Shown here in pieces: positions 34,893 to 46,605 of a stretch of 64,000 nucleotides of DNA. Both the position numbers and the translations under genes were made by a program. Each line of letters opens with the position of its first letter. Positions within the stretch are counted from its first letter, which is position 1. The stretch is from SZAS-103 sp036496805 (GTDB lineage: Bacteria; Pseudomonadota; Gammaproteobacteria; Xanthomonadales; Xanthomonadaceae): contig DASXKN010000020.1 of the NCBI GenBank assembly GCA_036496805.1, positions 124,001-188,000 of the forward strand, written 5' to 3'. The notes under the pieces were generated by a model, which saw nothing but the letters and a program-made list of their open reading frames with translations, did no database searches and was not told the DNA's origin.

Positions 34893-35005
34893 CTTTGCCA
34901 TTGCGTCATCCCCGCGAAGGCGGGGATCCAGTGACTTGGCTTTCCCCCGCGAAGGCGGGAAGCGCTTCACAACAGCCGAAGGCTGGTCATCCAGCGACTT
35001 TCAGC

Positions 35006-35035
35006 AAGGCCCGCGAAAGCGGGCCTTGTGCTTTT
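35006..35035 (+). terminator. Terminator after rpmB-rpmG (first)
   Basis: AAGGCCCGC and GCGGGCCTT form a 9-bp stem with GAAA tetraloop, followed by GTGCTTTT. Likely intrinsic terminator for the ribosomal-protein transcript. Confidence 0.65.
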
Positions 35036-35153
35036 CGAGCAGTCGCGTCTGGCGCGAACGCCTTTGCCAACGCATCATCCCCGGGGCCGCGCGTAGCGCG
35101 GAACCCGGAGATGCTCAACAACAGCGAAGCTGGTCATCCAGCGACTGTCCCCC

Positions 35154-35180
35154 AGGCCCGCTTTCGCGGGCCTTGTCTTT
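35154..35180 (+). terminator. Terminator after rpmB-rpmG (second, repeat copy)
   Basis: AGGCCCGC and GCGGGCCT form an 8-bp stem with TTTC loop followed by TGTCTTT. It is the repeat-copy counterpart of the terminator at 35006, with the loop in the opposite orientation. Confidence 0.6.
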
Positions 35181-35325
35181 CTGGGGCCCCATCGCATTCC
35201 AGGCGCCATTGATCGGGATCAAGATGGGTCCCGGCTTGACCAGCCGCTCGGCTGTTGAAAGCCGCCGGGACGACGAGCCACGGCCGTCACTCTTCCATCG
35301 CGGCGAAGATAGTCAGCGAAGATAG

Positions 35326-37833
35326 TCACTTCCGGCCCGCAGCCCCGCCCTTCATCGCATCCAGCTTCCTCTGCCACTCCGCCGCCTTCGCATCGTGACC
35401 CTTCCCGGGCTCGGCGCGATTCCATGCCGTGTACAGATCGACCAGTGCCTGCGAGCAATCGCGAACATCCTCGTCGTGGGTGACGTTGCGTGTTTGCCGG
35501 GCGATGAATTCCGCCTCCAGCAATTCGCTTTCGGCCGCGACATGGTCGCCCAGGCCCGCGTGCGCCAGGCCGAGCCGCATCAGATAGGTCGCGCGCATGA
35601 ACGAATAGCTTCCGACGAACGTCTTGCGCACGGCGGGTTCGATGGGCGCGAGCAGTTTGTCCGCTTCGGCGTATTCGCCTTTCCTGTCCAGCGCCAATGC
35701 TTCCAGGGATGCCGCATTCAGGGTGACCAGATGCTCTTCGCCCAGCGCATGCCGGGCCATGGCCAGTGCCTGGCGTTCATACGACACCGCCTGGTCCAGC
35801 TTGCCTTCGCGCTCGAGCAGGAACCCGAGGTTTTCCATCGCGAGCAACGTGTTCGGTTCCTCGTCGCCCAGCATGCGACGTTCCTTCGATACGGCTTCGC
35901 GAAGCATGGGCTCCGCTTCCGCCGGCTTGTGCTCGTACATCAGCAGCAATCCGAGGTTGTGCATCTGGTTCACCGTGATCGGATTGTCCTCGCCCAGCAC
36001 GCGCCGGTTGATCGCGAGCACGTCGCGATAGTACGGCTCGGCCTCGCTCCACCGTCCATTGTCGTAAAGGATCAGCCCCACGAGGGAAAGCGCGCGCAAG
36101 GTTGCCTCATGCTCGTTTCCGAGGACCCGGCGCATCCCCCGCAACGCCTCGCGCGCGAGCGGTTCGGCATCGGCTGGCTTGCCCATCCCGGCCAGCAATC
36201 CAGCCATGCCGAGCATCGATTCCAGGGTGGCCGGGTTGTCGTTGCCCAGCAACCGCCTGCGAGTCGCCAATGCGCTCTCCTGCAAGGGCAATGCCGCGTC
36301 GTTCAGACCCATGGACGCGTAACGGTATGCCAGCGTCTGCCGCAGGAATGCGTCCACCAGCGGCTGGCCCTTGAACCGCTTGTCGATCGCTGCAACCGCC
36401 GGTTTCAGGATCGTGTTGTCCATCAGGTCGCGCGCGGTGTCGGTCGCGTTGACCTGCTGCCAGAGCGCGTCGAGCGCCGCGAGCCGTTGGACGCGCTCGG
36501 CCTCGGGCACTCCGGCCTTGGCGAGCGACGCCGCATATCTGGAATGGATGTCGTCGGACAGCAGCTTGCCGGCCTGCACCGGGTTGACCTGGCCCAGCAT
36601 CGCCGCCTCGAAATTGGCGACTTGCTCGAGGTCCTTCGTGCGCGCCAGCGCGAGCGCCGTCTGCTGCTGCGCAAGTACCGTCTGCCGCTGCGCGCGATCG
36701 GCCTGATGGCGCGCGATGCGCGCCTGCCAGGCGAAGGCGACGATGCCGGCCAGCAACGCCAGCGCGACCAGCGAGCCGGCGGCCACGCTGCCCTTGTGCC
36801 GGCGCACGAATTTGCGCATCCGGTACGAGGCGCTCGGCGGCGCCGCCAGCACCGGTTCGCCAGCGAGGTAGCGGCGCAGGTCGGCGGCGAAATCGGTCGC
36901 GGTCTGGTAACGGCGCGCGGGCTCCTTCTCCAGTGCCCGCATCACGATCCAGTCCAGCTCGCCGCGGATCACGCGCGCGAGCTTGCGCGGCTCGATCGCG
37001 CGCACGCTCGCGACCCCGCTGAGGGTGACCGCCGACTGCAGCAGGCGCTGGCTCGGGCGCGGCGGTTCCACCTCGCAGATCAGGCGCTGGGTGTCGGCGA
37101 GCGAGACCGACGTCAACGCGGCGCGTTCGACCGGCGTCGATCCGGTCAGCAACTCGTACAGGATCACGCCCAGCGAATAGATGTCGGTGCGGGTGTCGAT
37201 GTCGGCGCTGCCCATCGCCTGTTCCGGGCTCATGTACAGCGGCGTGCCGATCACCTGGTTCAACTGCGTCGCCAGGGTGCGTTCGCCGAGGCTGCCGCTG
37301 GTCGCCTTGGCGATGCCGAAGTCGATCACCTTCGCGAACGGCTGGCCGTCGTGCGTGCTCACCAGCACGTTGCCGGGCTTGAGGTCGCGATGGATCACGC
37401 CCTTGGTGTGCGCGTGCTGCACGGCCGCGCAAACCTGCTCGAACAGGCGCAGTCGCGCTTCGATCGGCAAGGACTGCGTGTCGCAGTAGCCCGTGACCGG
37501 TTCGCCGTCGACCAGCTCCATCACGAAGTAGGGCCGCCCGCTGGCGGTCGCCCCCGCGTCCAGCACGCGCGCGATGTGCGGGTGCTCCATCATCGCCAGC
37601 GCACGGCGCTCGAGTTCGAAGCGCGCGATCACCTCGCGCGTGTCCATGCCGAGCTTGATGATCTTCAGCGCGACGCGGCGCCGTACCGGCTCAGTCTGCT
37701 CGGCCTCGTAGACATCGCCGAAGCCGCCCTCGCCGATCCGGCGCAGCAGCGTGTACGGACCGATGACCGTGCCCGGACCTTCGCTGCGCGCGCCGTCCCA
37801 GGTGTCGTGGACGTTGAGGGTTTCGTCGGCCAT
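35326..37833 (-). CDS. Transmembrane Ser/Thr protein kinase with TPR-type extracytoplasmic region
   Basis: An 835-residue protein. The kinase domain (about residues 27-320) is complete: GEGGFGDV loop, Lys57 in ALKIIK, HRDLKPGN with Asp150, DFG Asp171, and GTPLYMSPEQ. One membrane helix (about 349-369) follows, and the rest is a helical region of repeated units such as LATRRRLLGNDNPATLESM, typical of TPR_10/TPR_12 repeats, probably in the periplasm. The upstream gene at 37896 is a close paralogue 62 bases away. Confidence 0.9.
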   Translation of the reverse strand: MADETLNVHDTWDGARSEGPGTVIGPYTLLRRIGEGGFGDVYEAEQTEPVRRRVALKIIKLGMDTREVIARFELERRALAMMEHPHIARVLDAGATASGRPYFVMELVDGEPVTGYCDTQSLPIEARLRLFEQVCAAVQHAHTKGVIHRDLKPGNVLVSTHDGQPFAKVIDFGIAKATSGSLGERTLATQLNQVIGTPLYMSPEQAMGSADIDTRTDIYSLGVILYELLTGSTPVERAALTSVSLADTQRLICEVEPPRPSQRLLQSAVTLSGVASVRAIEPRKLARVIRGELDWIVMRALEKEPARRYQTATDFAADLRRYLAGEPVLAAPPSASYRMRKFVRRHKGSVAAGSLVALALLAGIVAFAWQARIARHQADRAQRQTVLAQQQTALALARTKDLEQVANFEAAMLGQVNPVQAGKLLSDDIHSRYAASLAKAGVPEAERVQRLAALDALWQQVNATDTARDLMDNTILKPAVAAIDKRFKGQPLVDAFLRQTLAYRYASMGLNDAALPLQESALATRRRLLGNDNPATLESMLGMAGLLAGMGKPADAEPLAREALRGMRRVLGNEHEATLRALSLVGLILYDNGRWSEAEPYYRDVLAINRRVLGEDNPITVNQMHNLGLLLMYEHKPAEAEPMLREAVSKERRMLGDEEPNTLLAMENLGFLLEREGKLDQAVSYERQALAMARHALGEEHLVTLNAASLEALALDRKGEYAEADKLLAPIEPAVRKTFVGSYSFMRATYLMRLGLAHAGLGDHVAAESELLEAEFIARQTRNVTHDEDVRDCSQALVDLYTAWNRAEPGKGHDAKAAEWQRKLDAMKGGAAGRK

Positions 37834-37895
37834 CGCGATTGCACCAGGGCATTCGCCGCGTCGCGCCAGTACCGGCCGGCGCCGCGGCCATGAGG

Positions 37896-40505
37896 TTATG
37901 GCGACGTGGCGCGCTTTTTTTCCGCGGCTTCCGCGTCGAGTTTCTTCCACTGCGCGTTCCACCGGACCGACTTCGCGGCGTACCCCTTCCCGGGATCGGC
38001 CTTGTCCCAGGCGGCATACAGGTCCGCCAGTGCGCGCACGGTCATGAGCGGGAAGGTTCCCCCGCGCGAACCCGATGCCTTTCCGAACGTGGCATCGGCC
38101 TCGAGCAACGCGGCCTCGGCCGGGGCGAATTCGTGCTGTTCGGCGCGCGCCTTGCCGAGCACCAGCATGAACAGGCCGAATTGCGGCGGCGAGGCATCGG
38201 CGAGCACGTGCCGGGCATCGGCCTCGGAGGGCGAGAGCAGCTGCTCGGCATCGGCGAACCGTCCCTCGTCGAGCAGCACCTTGCCAAGGCTCGCGGTGGC
38301 CAGCAGCGTCGTGCCGTCGTCCGCGCCGAAGACGCGCCGCGACTTGACGACGGCCTCGCGCAGGACGGACTCGGCCTCGGCGGTCTTCTTCTCGACCATC
38401 AGCACGCCGCCTAGGTTGGAGAGCGACTGCAGCGTGTCCGGAAAATCCTCGCCCTGCAGGCGCTTGTGCTTTTCCCAGGCTTCGCGGAAGTAGGGCTCGG
38501 CATCGTGCGGCCTGCCTTCCATCATCATCACCGCGCCGACGTCGTTGATGGCGCCCAGCGTCTTGGGGCTGTCCTCGCCGAGCACGCGCCGGTTGCCGGC
38601 CAGCGCGTCGCGCATCAGCGGCTCGGCGAGCCGCGACTTGCCTTCGTCGAGCAGCAGGCCACCGAGCCTGGACGTCGACTCGATGGTCTTCGGATCGTCC
38701 GCGCCGAGCGCGTGCTGGCGCTTGGCGAGCGAATCGCGCAGCAGGGGTTCGGCTTCTTTCAGCTTCCCCTGGGCGTCGAGGGACGCACCGAGGTCGGAAA
38801 GCGATTCGAGCGTGTCTGGATGGTCCGCGCCGAGCTTGCGGCGACGGATCGCCAGCGTGCGCCGGAACCACGCCTCCGCCGCGTCGGGCTTGTCCTGCGC
38901 CACCAGGGCCGAGCCGAGGTTCTCCATCGCTTCCAGGCTTTCGCGGTCGTCATCGCCGAGCAGCCGGCGGCGCGTGGCCGTCACGTCCTGCAGCAGCGAC
39001 GCCGCGCGATCGCTCAGGCCGATACCGCCATAACTGTCGGCCAGGGCCTCCCGCAGCGATGCATCGACGAGCGGCTGGGCCTTGAACTTGCGATCGAGTT
39101 CGGCCAGCGCCGGCTTGAGGATCGCGCGATCGATCAAGCCGGTGACCACGCCGGGTGCGTCCACCTTCTCCCATTGCTCGCGGAAGGCCTCGAGGTCGCG
39201 CGCGCGCTCGTCCGCGGACAGCTTCGTCTTGGCCAGCGTCGCGGCGTACTTCTGCATCACGTCGTCGGAAAGCGACTTGCCGATCCGCGTCGGATCCATC
39301 TGCTCGAGCATCGCGGCCTGGAAATCCGCAACCTGCCTGAGTTCGGAGGCCCGCTGTTGGGCCACGCGTTCCTGCTCGCGCGCGATGTGCGCCTGCCAGG
39401 CGAAGGCGACGAGGCCGGCGAGCAAGGCCAGCGCCACCAGCGTACCGGCCACGACCGGCACCTTGTTGCGACGGACGAACTTGCCCAGGCGATAGGCGGT
39501 GCCCGGCGGCGCCGCCAGCACCGGCTCGCCATCGAGGTAGCGCTGCACGTCGGCGGACAGGGCGCTGGCGGTGTCGTAACGGCGCGCGCGATCCTTCTCG
39601 ATCGCCTTCATCACGATCCAGTCGAGCTCGCCGCGCACGATCCTCGCCAGCTTGCCCGGATCCATGCCGCGCCGGGTGTCGACTCCCAGGAGCTGTTTGC
39701 GCGCCGACTGCGAGAGACGCACGCTCGGGCGCGGCGGTTCGACCTCGCGGATGATCCGCTGCACCTCGCCGTACGCGGCCGCGCCCAGCGAATTCGAATC
39801 GAGCGGCGTACTGTCGGTCAGCAACTGGTAGAGGATCACCCCGAGCGAGTAGATGTCGGTGCGGGTGTCGATGTCGGCGCTGCCCTCGGCCTGTTCCGGG
39901 CTCATGTACAGCGGCGTGCCCATCATCAGGTTGGCTTCGGTGAACAGCGTGCGTTCGGTGAGCCGGCCGCTGGTCGCCTTGGCGATGCCGAAATCGATGA
40001 CCTTGGCGAACGCCGCGTTGTCCTGGGTGCTGACCAGCACGTTGCTGGGCTTGAGGTCGCGGTGGATCACGCCCTTGGTGTGGGCGTGCTGCACGGCCGC
40101 GCAGACCTGCTCGAACAGCTGCAGCCGCTGCGGGATCGACAGCAAGTGCCGCGCGCAGTAGGTCGTGATCGGCTCGCCCTTGACGAGCTCCATCACGAAG
40201 TAGGGCCGCCCGGTCTCGGTCGCGCCGGCGTCGAACACGCGCGCGATGTGCGGGTGGTCCATCAGCGCCAGCGCCTGGCGCTCGGCCTCGAAGCGCGCGA
40301 TCACCTCGCGCGTGTCCATGCCCAGCTTGATGATCTTCAGCGCGACGCGGCGCTTGACCGGCTCGCTCTGCTCGGCCTCGTACACCGCGCCGAAACCGCC
40401 CTCGCCAAGCAGCTGCAGGATCTTGAACGGACCGATGCGGTCACCGACGCCCGCGCCGGAGCCGATGTCGATCGTCGCATGCCCCGGTGCGTTCGAATCG
40501 CTCAT
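37896..40505 (-). CDS. Transmembrane Ser/Thr protein kinase with TPR-type extracytoplasmic region (paralogue)
   Basis: An 869-residue protein with the same layout as its neighbour: kinase (about 27-320; Lys57, HRDLKPSN Asp150, DFG Asp171), a membrane helix (about 350-370), then tetratricopeptide-like repeats (for example TLAIRRRKLGADHPDTLESLSDL). Catalytic residues are at the same positions in both, pointing to a tandem duplication. The ATG at 40505 gives MSDSNAPGH. No sigma factor or phosphatase gene adjoins; the amidohydrolase is divergent. Confidence 0.9.
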   Translation of the reverse strand: MSDSNAPGHATIDIGSGAGVGDRIGPFKILQLLGEGGFGAVYEAEQSEPVKRRVALKIIKLGMDTREVIARFEAERQALALMDHPHIARVFDAGATETGRPYFVMELVKGEPITTYCARHLLSIPQRLQLFEQVCAAVQHAHTKGVIHRDLKPSNVLVSTQDNAAFAKVIDFGIAKATSGRLTERTLFTEANLMMGTPLYMSPEQAEGSADIDTRTDIYSLGVILYQLLTDSTPLDSNSLGAAAYGEVQRIIREVEPPRPSVRLSQSARKQLLGVDTRRGMDPGKLARIVRGELDWIVMKAIEKDRARRYDTASALSADVQRYLDGEPVLAAPPGTAYRLGKFVRRNKVPVVAGTLVALALLAGLVAFAWQAHIAREQERVAQQRASELRQVADFQAAMLEQMDPTRIGKSLSDDVMQKYAATLAKTKLSADERARDLEAFREQWEKVDAPGVVTGLIDRAILKPALAELDRKFKAQPLVDASLREALADSYGGIGLSDRAASLLQDVTATRRRLLGDDDRESLEAMENLGSALVAQDKPDAAEAWFRRTLAIRRRKLGADHPDTLESLSDLGASLDAQGKLKEAEPLLRDSLAKRQHALGADDPKTIESTSRLGGLLLDEGKSRLAEPLMRDALAGNRRVLGEDSPKTLGAINDVGAVMMMEGRPHDAEPYFREAWEKHKRLQGEDFPDTLQSLSNLGGVLMVEKKTAEAESVLREAVVKSRRVFGADDGTTLLATASLGKVLLDEGRFADAEQLLSPSEADARHVLADASPPQFGLFMLVLGKARAEQHEFAPAEAALLEADATFGKASGSRGGTFPLMTVRALADLYAAWDKADPGKGYAAKSVRWNAQWKKLDAEAAEKKRATSP

Positions 40506-40632
40506 GGCGGTCTTATCGCGTCTATCGGCGGGCACGTCAAGGCAGCGTGCCTTCCTGCATGGGGAATCGATGCGGGGCTATCGCATAATCGGCCGGGGAC
40601 GTATCCGCACCGCCATCCTGCCCGGAGCCGCC

Positions 40633-42654
40633 ATGAAGACCTTCGCTCTCGCGTCGTGCCTGCTCGCATCGATCGCGGCCAACGCCCAGGACCTGCGCTA
40701 CGTGGCGCTGGTCAACGGCGGCACCCACGTCGCCGGACACGAATGGGTGACGCAGGCAGCCGACGGCACCACCAGGGTCGACTTCATCTACAAGGACAAC
40801 GGTCGCGGGCCCGATCTGAAGGAGGAATTCCGGCTCGACCAGGACGGCACGTTCACGAGCTACCGCGTCACCGGCCAGAGCGAGATCGGCGGCCCGGTCG
40901 ACGAGTCCTATACGCGCAGCGGCGACAAGGCGCGCTGGACGTCGACGTCCGACAAGGGCGAACAGGACGTGCATGGCGTCGCGATGTACTCGCCGCTGTC
41001 GGGCAGCTTCGCGCCGTTCTCGGCGATGCTCGCCGCGCTGGCCAGGCGCCCCGACGGAAAACTGCCGCTGATCCCGAGCGGCGTGCTGACGCAGCGCACG
41101 CTCGGCGAGGCCGACGTCAGCCGCGGCACCGACAAGCGCCGGGTGCGACTGGTCGCGCTGACCGGGATCGGGTTCACGCCCGCGATCGCGTGGACGACGG
41201 CCGATCCGGTCCCGCGCATCTTCGCCTTCATCTACCCGGGCAATTTCGACCTGATTGAGGAAGGCTGGGAAGGCAACATCGCGGCGCTGGAAACGCAGCA
41301 GAAGGCGGCCGAAAAGGAACTGCTCGTCTCGATGCAGCGGCGGCTGTCGCATCCGCTGGCCGGCACCACCCTGATCCGCAATGCGCGCATCTTCGACAGC
41401 GAGCGCGCGAGCCTCGGCGCCCCGGGCGACCTGCTGCTGCAGGATGGCCGCATCGTCGCGATCAGCGACGCCGGCGGAGAGAAGCGCCAGGCCGACCACG
41501 TCGTCGATGCCGGCGGTCGCGTGCTGCTGCCGGGCCTGTTCGACATGCACGTGCACACCGGCCCCTGGGAAGGCGGCCTGCACCTCGCCGCGGGCGTCAC
41601 CACCGTGCGCGACATGGGCAACAACAACGACACCATCCAGCAGATGATCGCGCAGGAGCAGGCCGGCGACCTGCTGTCGCCGCACATCGTGCCGGCCGGC
41701 TTCATCGAGGGCGACAGCCCGTTCGCGGCGCAGCTCGGCTTCGTCATCAAGGACCTTGCCGGGGCCATGCACGCCGTGGACTGGTACCACGATCACGGCT
41801 ATCCGCAGATCAAGGTCTACAACTCGTTCCCGAAGGCGATCCTCGCGCAGACGACCGCGTACGCGCACAGCAAGGGCATGCGCGTGAGCGGCCACATCCC
41901 CGCCTTCCTGCGCGCGCAGCAGGCCGTGGAGATGGGCTACGACGAAATCCAGCACATCAACCAGGTGCTGCTCAACTTCCTGGTCGACGACACCACCGAC
42001 ACCCGCACGCCAGCGCGTTTCTACCTGCCGGCGGAGAAGCTTGCCGGGATGGATTTCGACAGCAAGCCCGTGCAGGACTTCATCGCCTTCCTGGTGCGCC
42101 ACAAGACCGTGGTCGATCCGACCCTGGCGACGTTCGACTTCATCCGCCAGCGCGACGGCCAGCTCTCGCAGGTGTATGCGGCGGTCGCCGACCACATGCC
42201 GCCCGACGTCCGCCGCGGCTTCTACCAGGGCACGATGAAGATCCCCGACGATGCGACCGCGGCGCGCTACGAAGCCTCGTACGCGAAGATGATCGACTTC
42301 ACCGGGCGCATGTACCGCGCCGGCATCCCGCTGGTGGCGGGCACCGACCAGCTCGCCGGCTTCACCCTGCAGCGCGAGTTCGAGCTCTACGTGATGGCCG
42401 GGATGACGCCGGCGCAGGTGCTCCAGATCGCGACGTACAACGGCGCGAAATACGCGCGCGTGCTCGACGACCGCGGCGTGGTCATGCAGGGCAAGCGCGC
42501 CGACCTGATCCTGGTCGACGGCGATCCCACGAAGGACATCGCCGACATCCGCAAGGTCGTGCTCGTCATCAAGGGCGGCCAGGCCTACTACCCGAGCGAG
42601 ATCGACGAGGCGCTGGGCATCAAGCCGTTCGCCCAGCCGCTGATGGTGCACTGA
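40633..42654 (+). CDS. Secreted amidohydrolase-family protein
   Basis: This 673-residue protein has a signal peptide (MKTFALASCLLASIAANA), an unknown N-terminal domain (to about residue 235), and an amidohydrolase barrel with apparent metal ligands: HVH in DMHVHTG, Lys in IKVYNS, His in VSGHIPA and IQHINQ, and Asp in AGTDQLAG. The ligand set suggests an active binuclear hydrolase. The substrate is unknown. Confidence 0.85.
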   Translation: MKTFALASCLLASIAANAQDLRYVALVNGGTHVAGHEWVTQAADGTTRVDFIYKDNGRGPDLKEEFRLDQDGTFTSYRVTGQSEIGGPVDESYTRSGDKARWTSTSDKGEQDVHGVAMYSPLSGSFAPFSAMLAALARRPDGKLPLIPSGVLTQRTLGEADVSRGTDKRRVRLVALTGIGFTPAIAWTTADPVPRIFAFIYPGNFDLIEEGWEGNIAALETQQKAAEKELLVSMQRRLSHPLAGTTLIRNARIFDSERASLGAPGDLLLQDGRIVAISDAGGEKRQADHVVDAGGRVLLPGLFDMHVHTGPWEGGLHLAAGVTTVRDMGNNNDTIQQMIAQEQAGDLLSPHIVPAGFIEGDSPFAAQLGFVIKDLAGAMHAVDWYHDHGYPQIKVYNSFPKAILAQTTAYAHSKGMRVSGHIPAFLRAQQAVEMGYDEIQHINQVLLNFLVDDTTDTRTPARFYLPAEKLAGMDFDSKPVQDFIAFLVRHKTVVDPTLATFDFIRQRDGQLSQVYAAVADHMPPDVRRGFYQGTMKIPDDATAARYEASYAKMIDFTGRMYRAGIPLVAGTDQLAGFTLQREFELYVMAGMTPAQVLQIATYNGAKYARVLDDRGVVMQGKRADLILVDGDPTKDIADIRKVVLVIKGGQAYYPSEIDEALGIKPFAQPLMVH

Positions 42655-42679
42655 GCCGCTGCGGTCGGACGCAGCGGAT

Positions 42680-44626
<1,947 letters not shown>

Positions 44627-44688
44627 GGCGCGACTCCTCGGGGCGAGGAAGCGATTCTAGAACGCGTGGCGTGCCGGACGCTCGCGCC

Positions 44689-45066
44689 TCAACGCGGTGG
44701 ACGCGCCAGCTCGCGGGCGTCGAGCCAGCCGTCGTGATTGCCGTCCTGGCGTGCGAAGGCGGACTCGAGCGAGGTGCGGTAGGCGTCGCGGGTGATCGGC
44801 TTGCTGCCGGGCGGCAACTCGTCGCCTTCGAGCACGCCGTTGCCGTCGGCATCGAGGGAATCGAAGTTGCGCATCATCCAGGCGAGGTATTCGTCTCGCG
44901 AGACGCGACCATCGTGGTCGCTGTCCATGCGCTGCAGGTATTCGCTCGGCGAATCCGGCAGGCCTTGCGCGGGCACGGCTTGATCGACGAGAAACCCGGC
45001 CGATGCGAGGAGGACGCAGGCTACGCGCACGTTGAGGCCGCGGAGTGTGGAGCTGCGTGCACGCAT
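44689..45066 (-). CDS. Secreted EF-hand calcium-binding protein
   Basis: A 125-residue protein with an N-terminal hydrophobic export signal (VACVLLASAGFLVDQAVPAQG) and three EF-hand loops: DSDHDGRVSRDE, DADGNGVLEGDE and DGNHDGWLDARE. Calcium binding in the periplasm is likely; role unknown. Confidence 0.8.
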   Translation of the reverse strand: MRARSSTLRGLNVRVACVLLASAGFLVDQAVPAQGLPDSPSEYLQRMDSDHDGRVSRDEYLAWMMRNFDSLDADGNGVLEGDELPPGSKPITRDAYRTSLESAFARQDGNHDGWLDARELARPPR

Positions 45067-45110
45067 CGGATCGGCAACCCAGCGCGATGTTCGATGTCGC
45101 GGCGCGAAAC

Positions 45111-46307
45111 TCAGCGCGCCGCGATCGCGTAGCCCTTCATGCGCGCGGAGAAATCCTGCAGCGCGCGGATGCCGGTGGCTTCGGCCTCGGCGCACCAGGC
45201 CTGCAGGCGCTGGAGCGAAGCGGCCGCGTCGGTCGAACGCTCTTCCAGCACCGCTGCCAGGCGCGCGCGGAATTCCACCAGGGTCGCCAGTTGCGGACGC
45301 CGCGCCACGAAGGCCTGCAGGCGCTCGCGCGCGGTCGGGTCGAGCCAGCGGCCGCCATCTGCGAGGCCCTTGCGCAGCTTGCGCGGCAGCTTCGGCTGAT
45401 CGTCGACAATCTCGCGTTCGGCGCGCAGGGCCGGGAGTATCACGTGGCGCCAGTAGTCGGTCATCGCCTGGAAGCGGTGCGTCAGCAGCGCCTTGAGGGT
45501 TTCGGAATCGGGCAGGGCGATGTTCGGACGCACGTCGAGCGAAGGCGCGACGCGCAATACCTTTGCAAGATGCAGCTTCTCGAGCAGCTTGATCGCGGCC
45601 CAGCCGATGTCGAACTCGAACTTGCGCAGCGCGAACTTCGCCGAACTCGGGAAGGCGTGGTGGTTGTTGTGCAGTTCCTCGCCGCCGATCCAGAAGCCCC
45701 AGGGCGTCAGATTGGTGGCGGTGTCGGTGGTCTCGAAGTTGCGGTAGCCCCACCAGTGGCCGATGCCGTTGACGACGCCGGCGGCCCAGAACGGAATCCA
45801 TAGCATCTGGATCGCCCAGATCGCCACGCCGATCACGCCGAACAGGGCGACGCTGATGAACAGCATCACGGTCGGGCCGGTGGTCGCATAGCGCGCGTAA
45901 AGGTGGCGCTCGATCCAGTCGTCCGGGCAGCCCTTGCCGTACTTCTCGATCGAGGGACGATCGGCGCGCGCTTCGCGATAGAGCTCGACGCCCTGCCACA
46001 TCACCTTGCGGATGCCGCGGACCTGCGGGCTGTGCGGATCTTCCTCGGTCTCGCACTTGGCGTGGTGCTTGCGGTGGATCGCCGCCCACTCCCTGGTGAT
46101 CATCGAAGTGGTCAGCCACGACCAGAAACGGAAGAAGTGTGCGAGCACCGGATGGAAGTCCACCGAGCGGTGCGCCTGGCTGCGGTGCAGGTACAAGGTC
46201 ACCGAGAAGATCGTCAACTGGGTGACGACGAGGAAATACACGGCGATGCCGAGCCAGCCGAAATGGCTGAAACCCTCGGTCAACCAGCTGTATAGCGCGG
46301 CGGGCAT
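45111..46307 (-). CDS. Acyl-CoA/acyl-lipid fatty acid desaturase (DesA-like)
   Basis: A membrane di-iron desaturase with the three histidine boxes HRSQAH, HRKHH and HNNHH. It introduces a double bond, presumably delta-9, into membrane fatty acids. The start at 46307 (MPAALYSWLTEGF, 398 residues) has GGAG 7-8 bases upstream; an in-frame ATG at 46379 would add 24 polar residues and lacks a good ribosome site. A C-terminal helical extension follows the catalytic domain. Divergent from mutM. Confidence 0.9.
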   Translation of the reverse strand: MPAALYSWLTEGFSHFGWLGIAVYFLVVTQLTIFSVTLYLHRSQAHRSVDFHPVLAHFFRFWSWLTTSMITREWAAIHRKHHAKCETEEDPHSPQVRGIRKVMWQGVELYREARADRPSIEKYGKGCPDDWIERHLYARYATTGPTVMLFISVALFGVIGVAIWAIQMLWIPFWAAGVVNGIGHWWGYRNFETTDTATNLTPWGFWIGGEELHNNHHAFPSSAKFALRKFEFDIGWAAIKLLEKLHLAKVLRVAPSLDVRPNIALPDSETLKALLTHRFQAMTDYWRHVILPALRAEREIVDDQPKLPRKLRKGLADGGRWLDPTARERLQAFVARRPQLATLVEFRARLAAVLEERSTDAAASLQRLQAWCAEAEATGIRALQDFSARMKGYAIAAR

Positions 46308-46539
46308 GAAGTGCTCCAGGAAGGGGCTGTCGCGATTCCGGCGCTCGACCGGGCTCGCTTCCGCAGGATCTTTCGCCATCCGTGGCGGACGGGCGGGCCG
46401 GATAACCGGCGCGGTCCGCGGGCGTGATGCGCATGATGGGGCCTGCCGGCCACGCTTTCCACTGTGCGCGGCCGTACGGGGCCGGCCTATTCAGTATGCT
46501 GGGTTGCCCCTTCCCGAACCGTGACGGCGAGCCCGCTGC

Positions 46540-46605
46540 ATGCCTGAACTGCCCGAAGTCGAGACGAACCCCGCCATGTCCGCCAGCCGCGACCAACATG
46601 CCTGA
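46540..46605 (+). other. Duplicated mutM start (mini-ORF)
   Basis: A 21-codon frame starting MPELPEVET and ending with a stop that overlaps the real mutM start. Its first 27 bases match the start of mutM at 46598 except for three third-codon positions (GAA/GAG, GAG/GAA, ACG/ACC), all synonymous. It may be a remnant of a recombination or duplication at the gene start; translation is possible but unproven. Confidence 0.55.

Larger units (their letters stand above)
34883..35180. repeat. Two diverged tandem copies with REP core
   Basis: Segments 34883-35035 and 35052-35180 share an opening (GCGCGAAnGCCTTTGCCA), a middle (GCTGGTCATCCAGCGACT) and a terminator-like ending. The first copy contains the REP core seen near 1392. 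The remaining bases to 35325 hold no gene that I can support. Confidence 0.7.
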
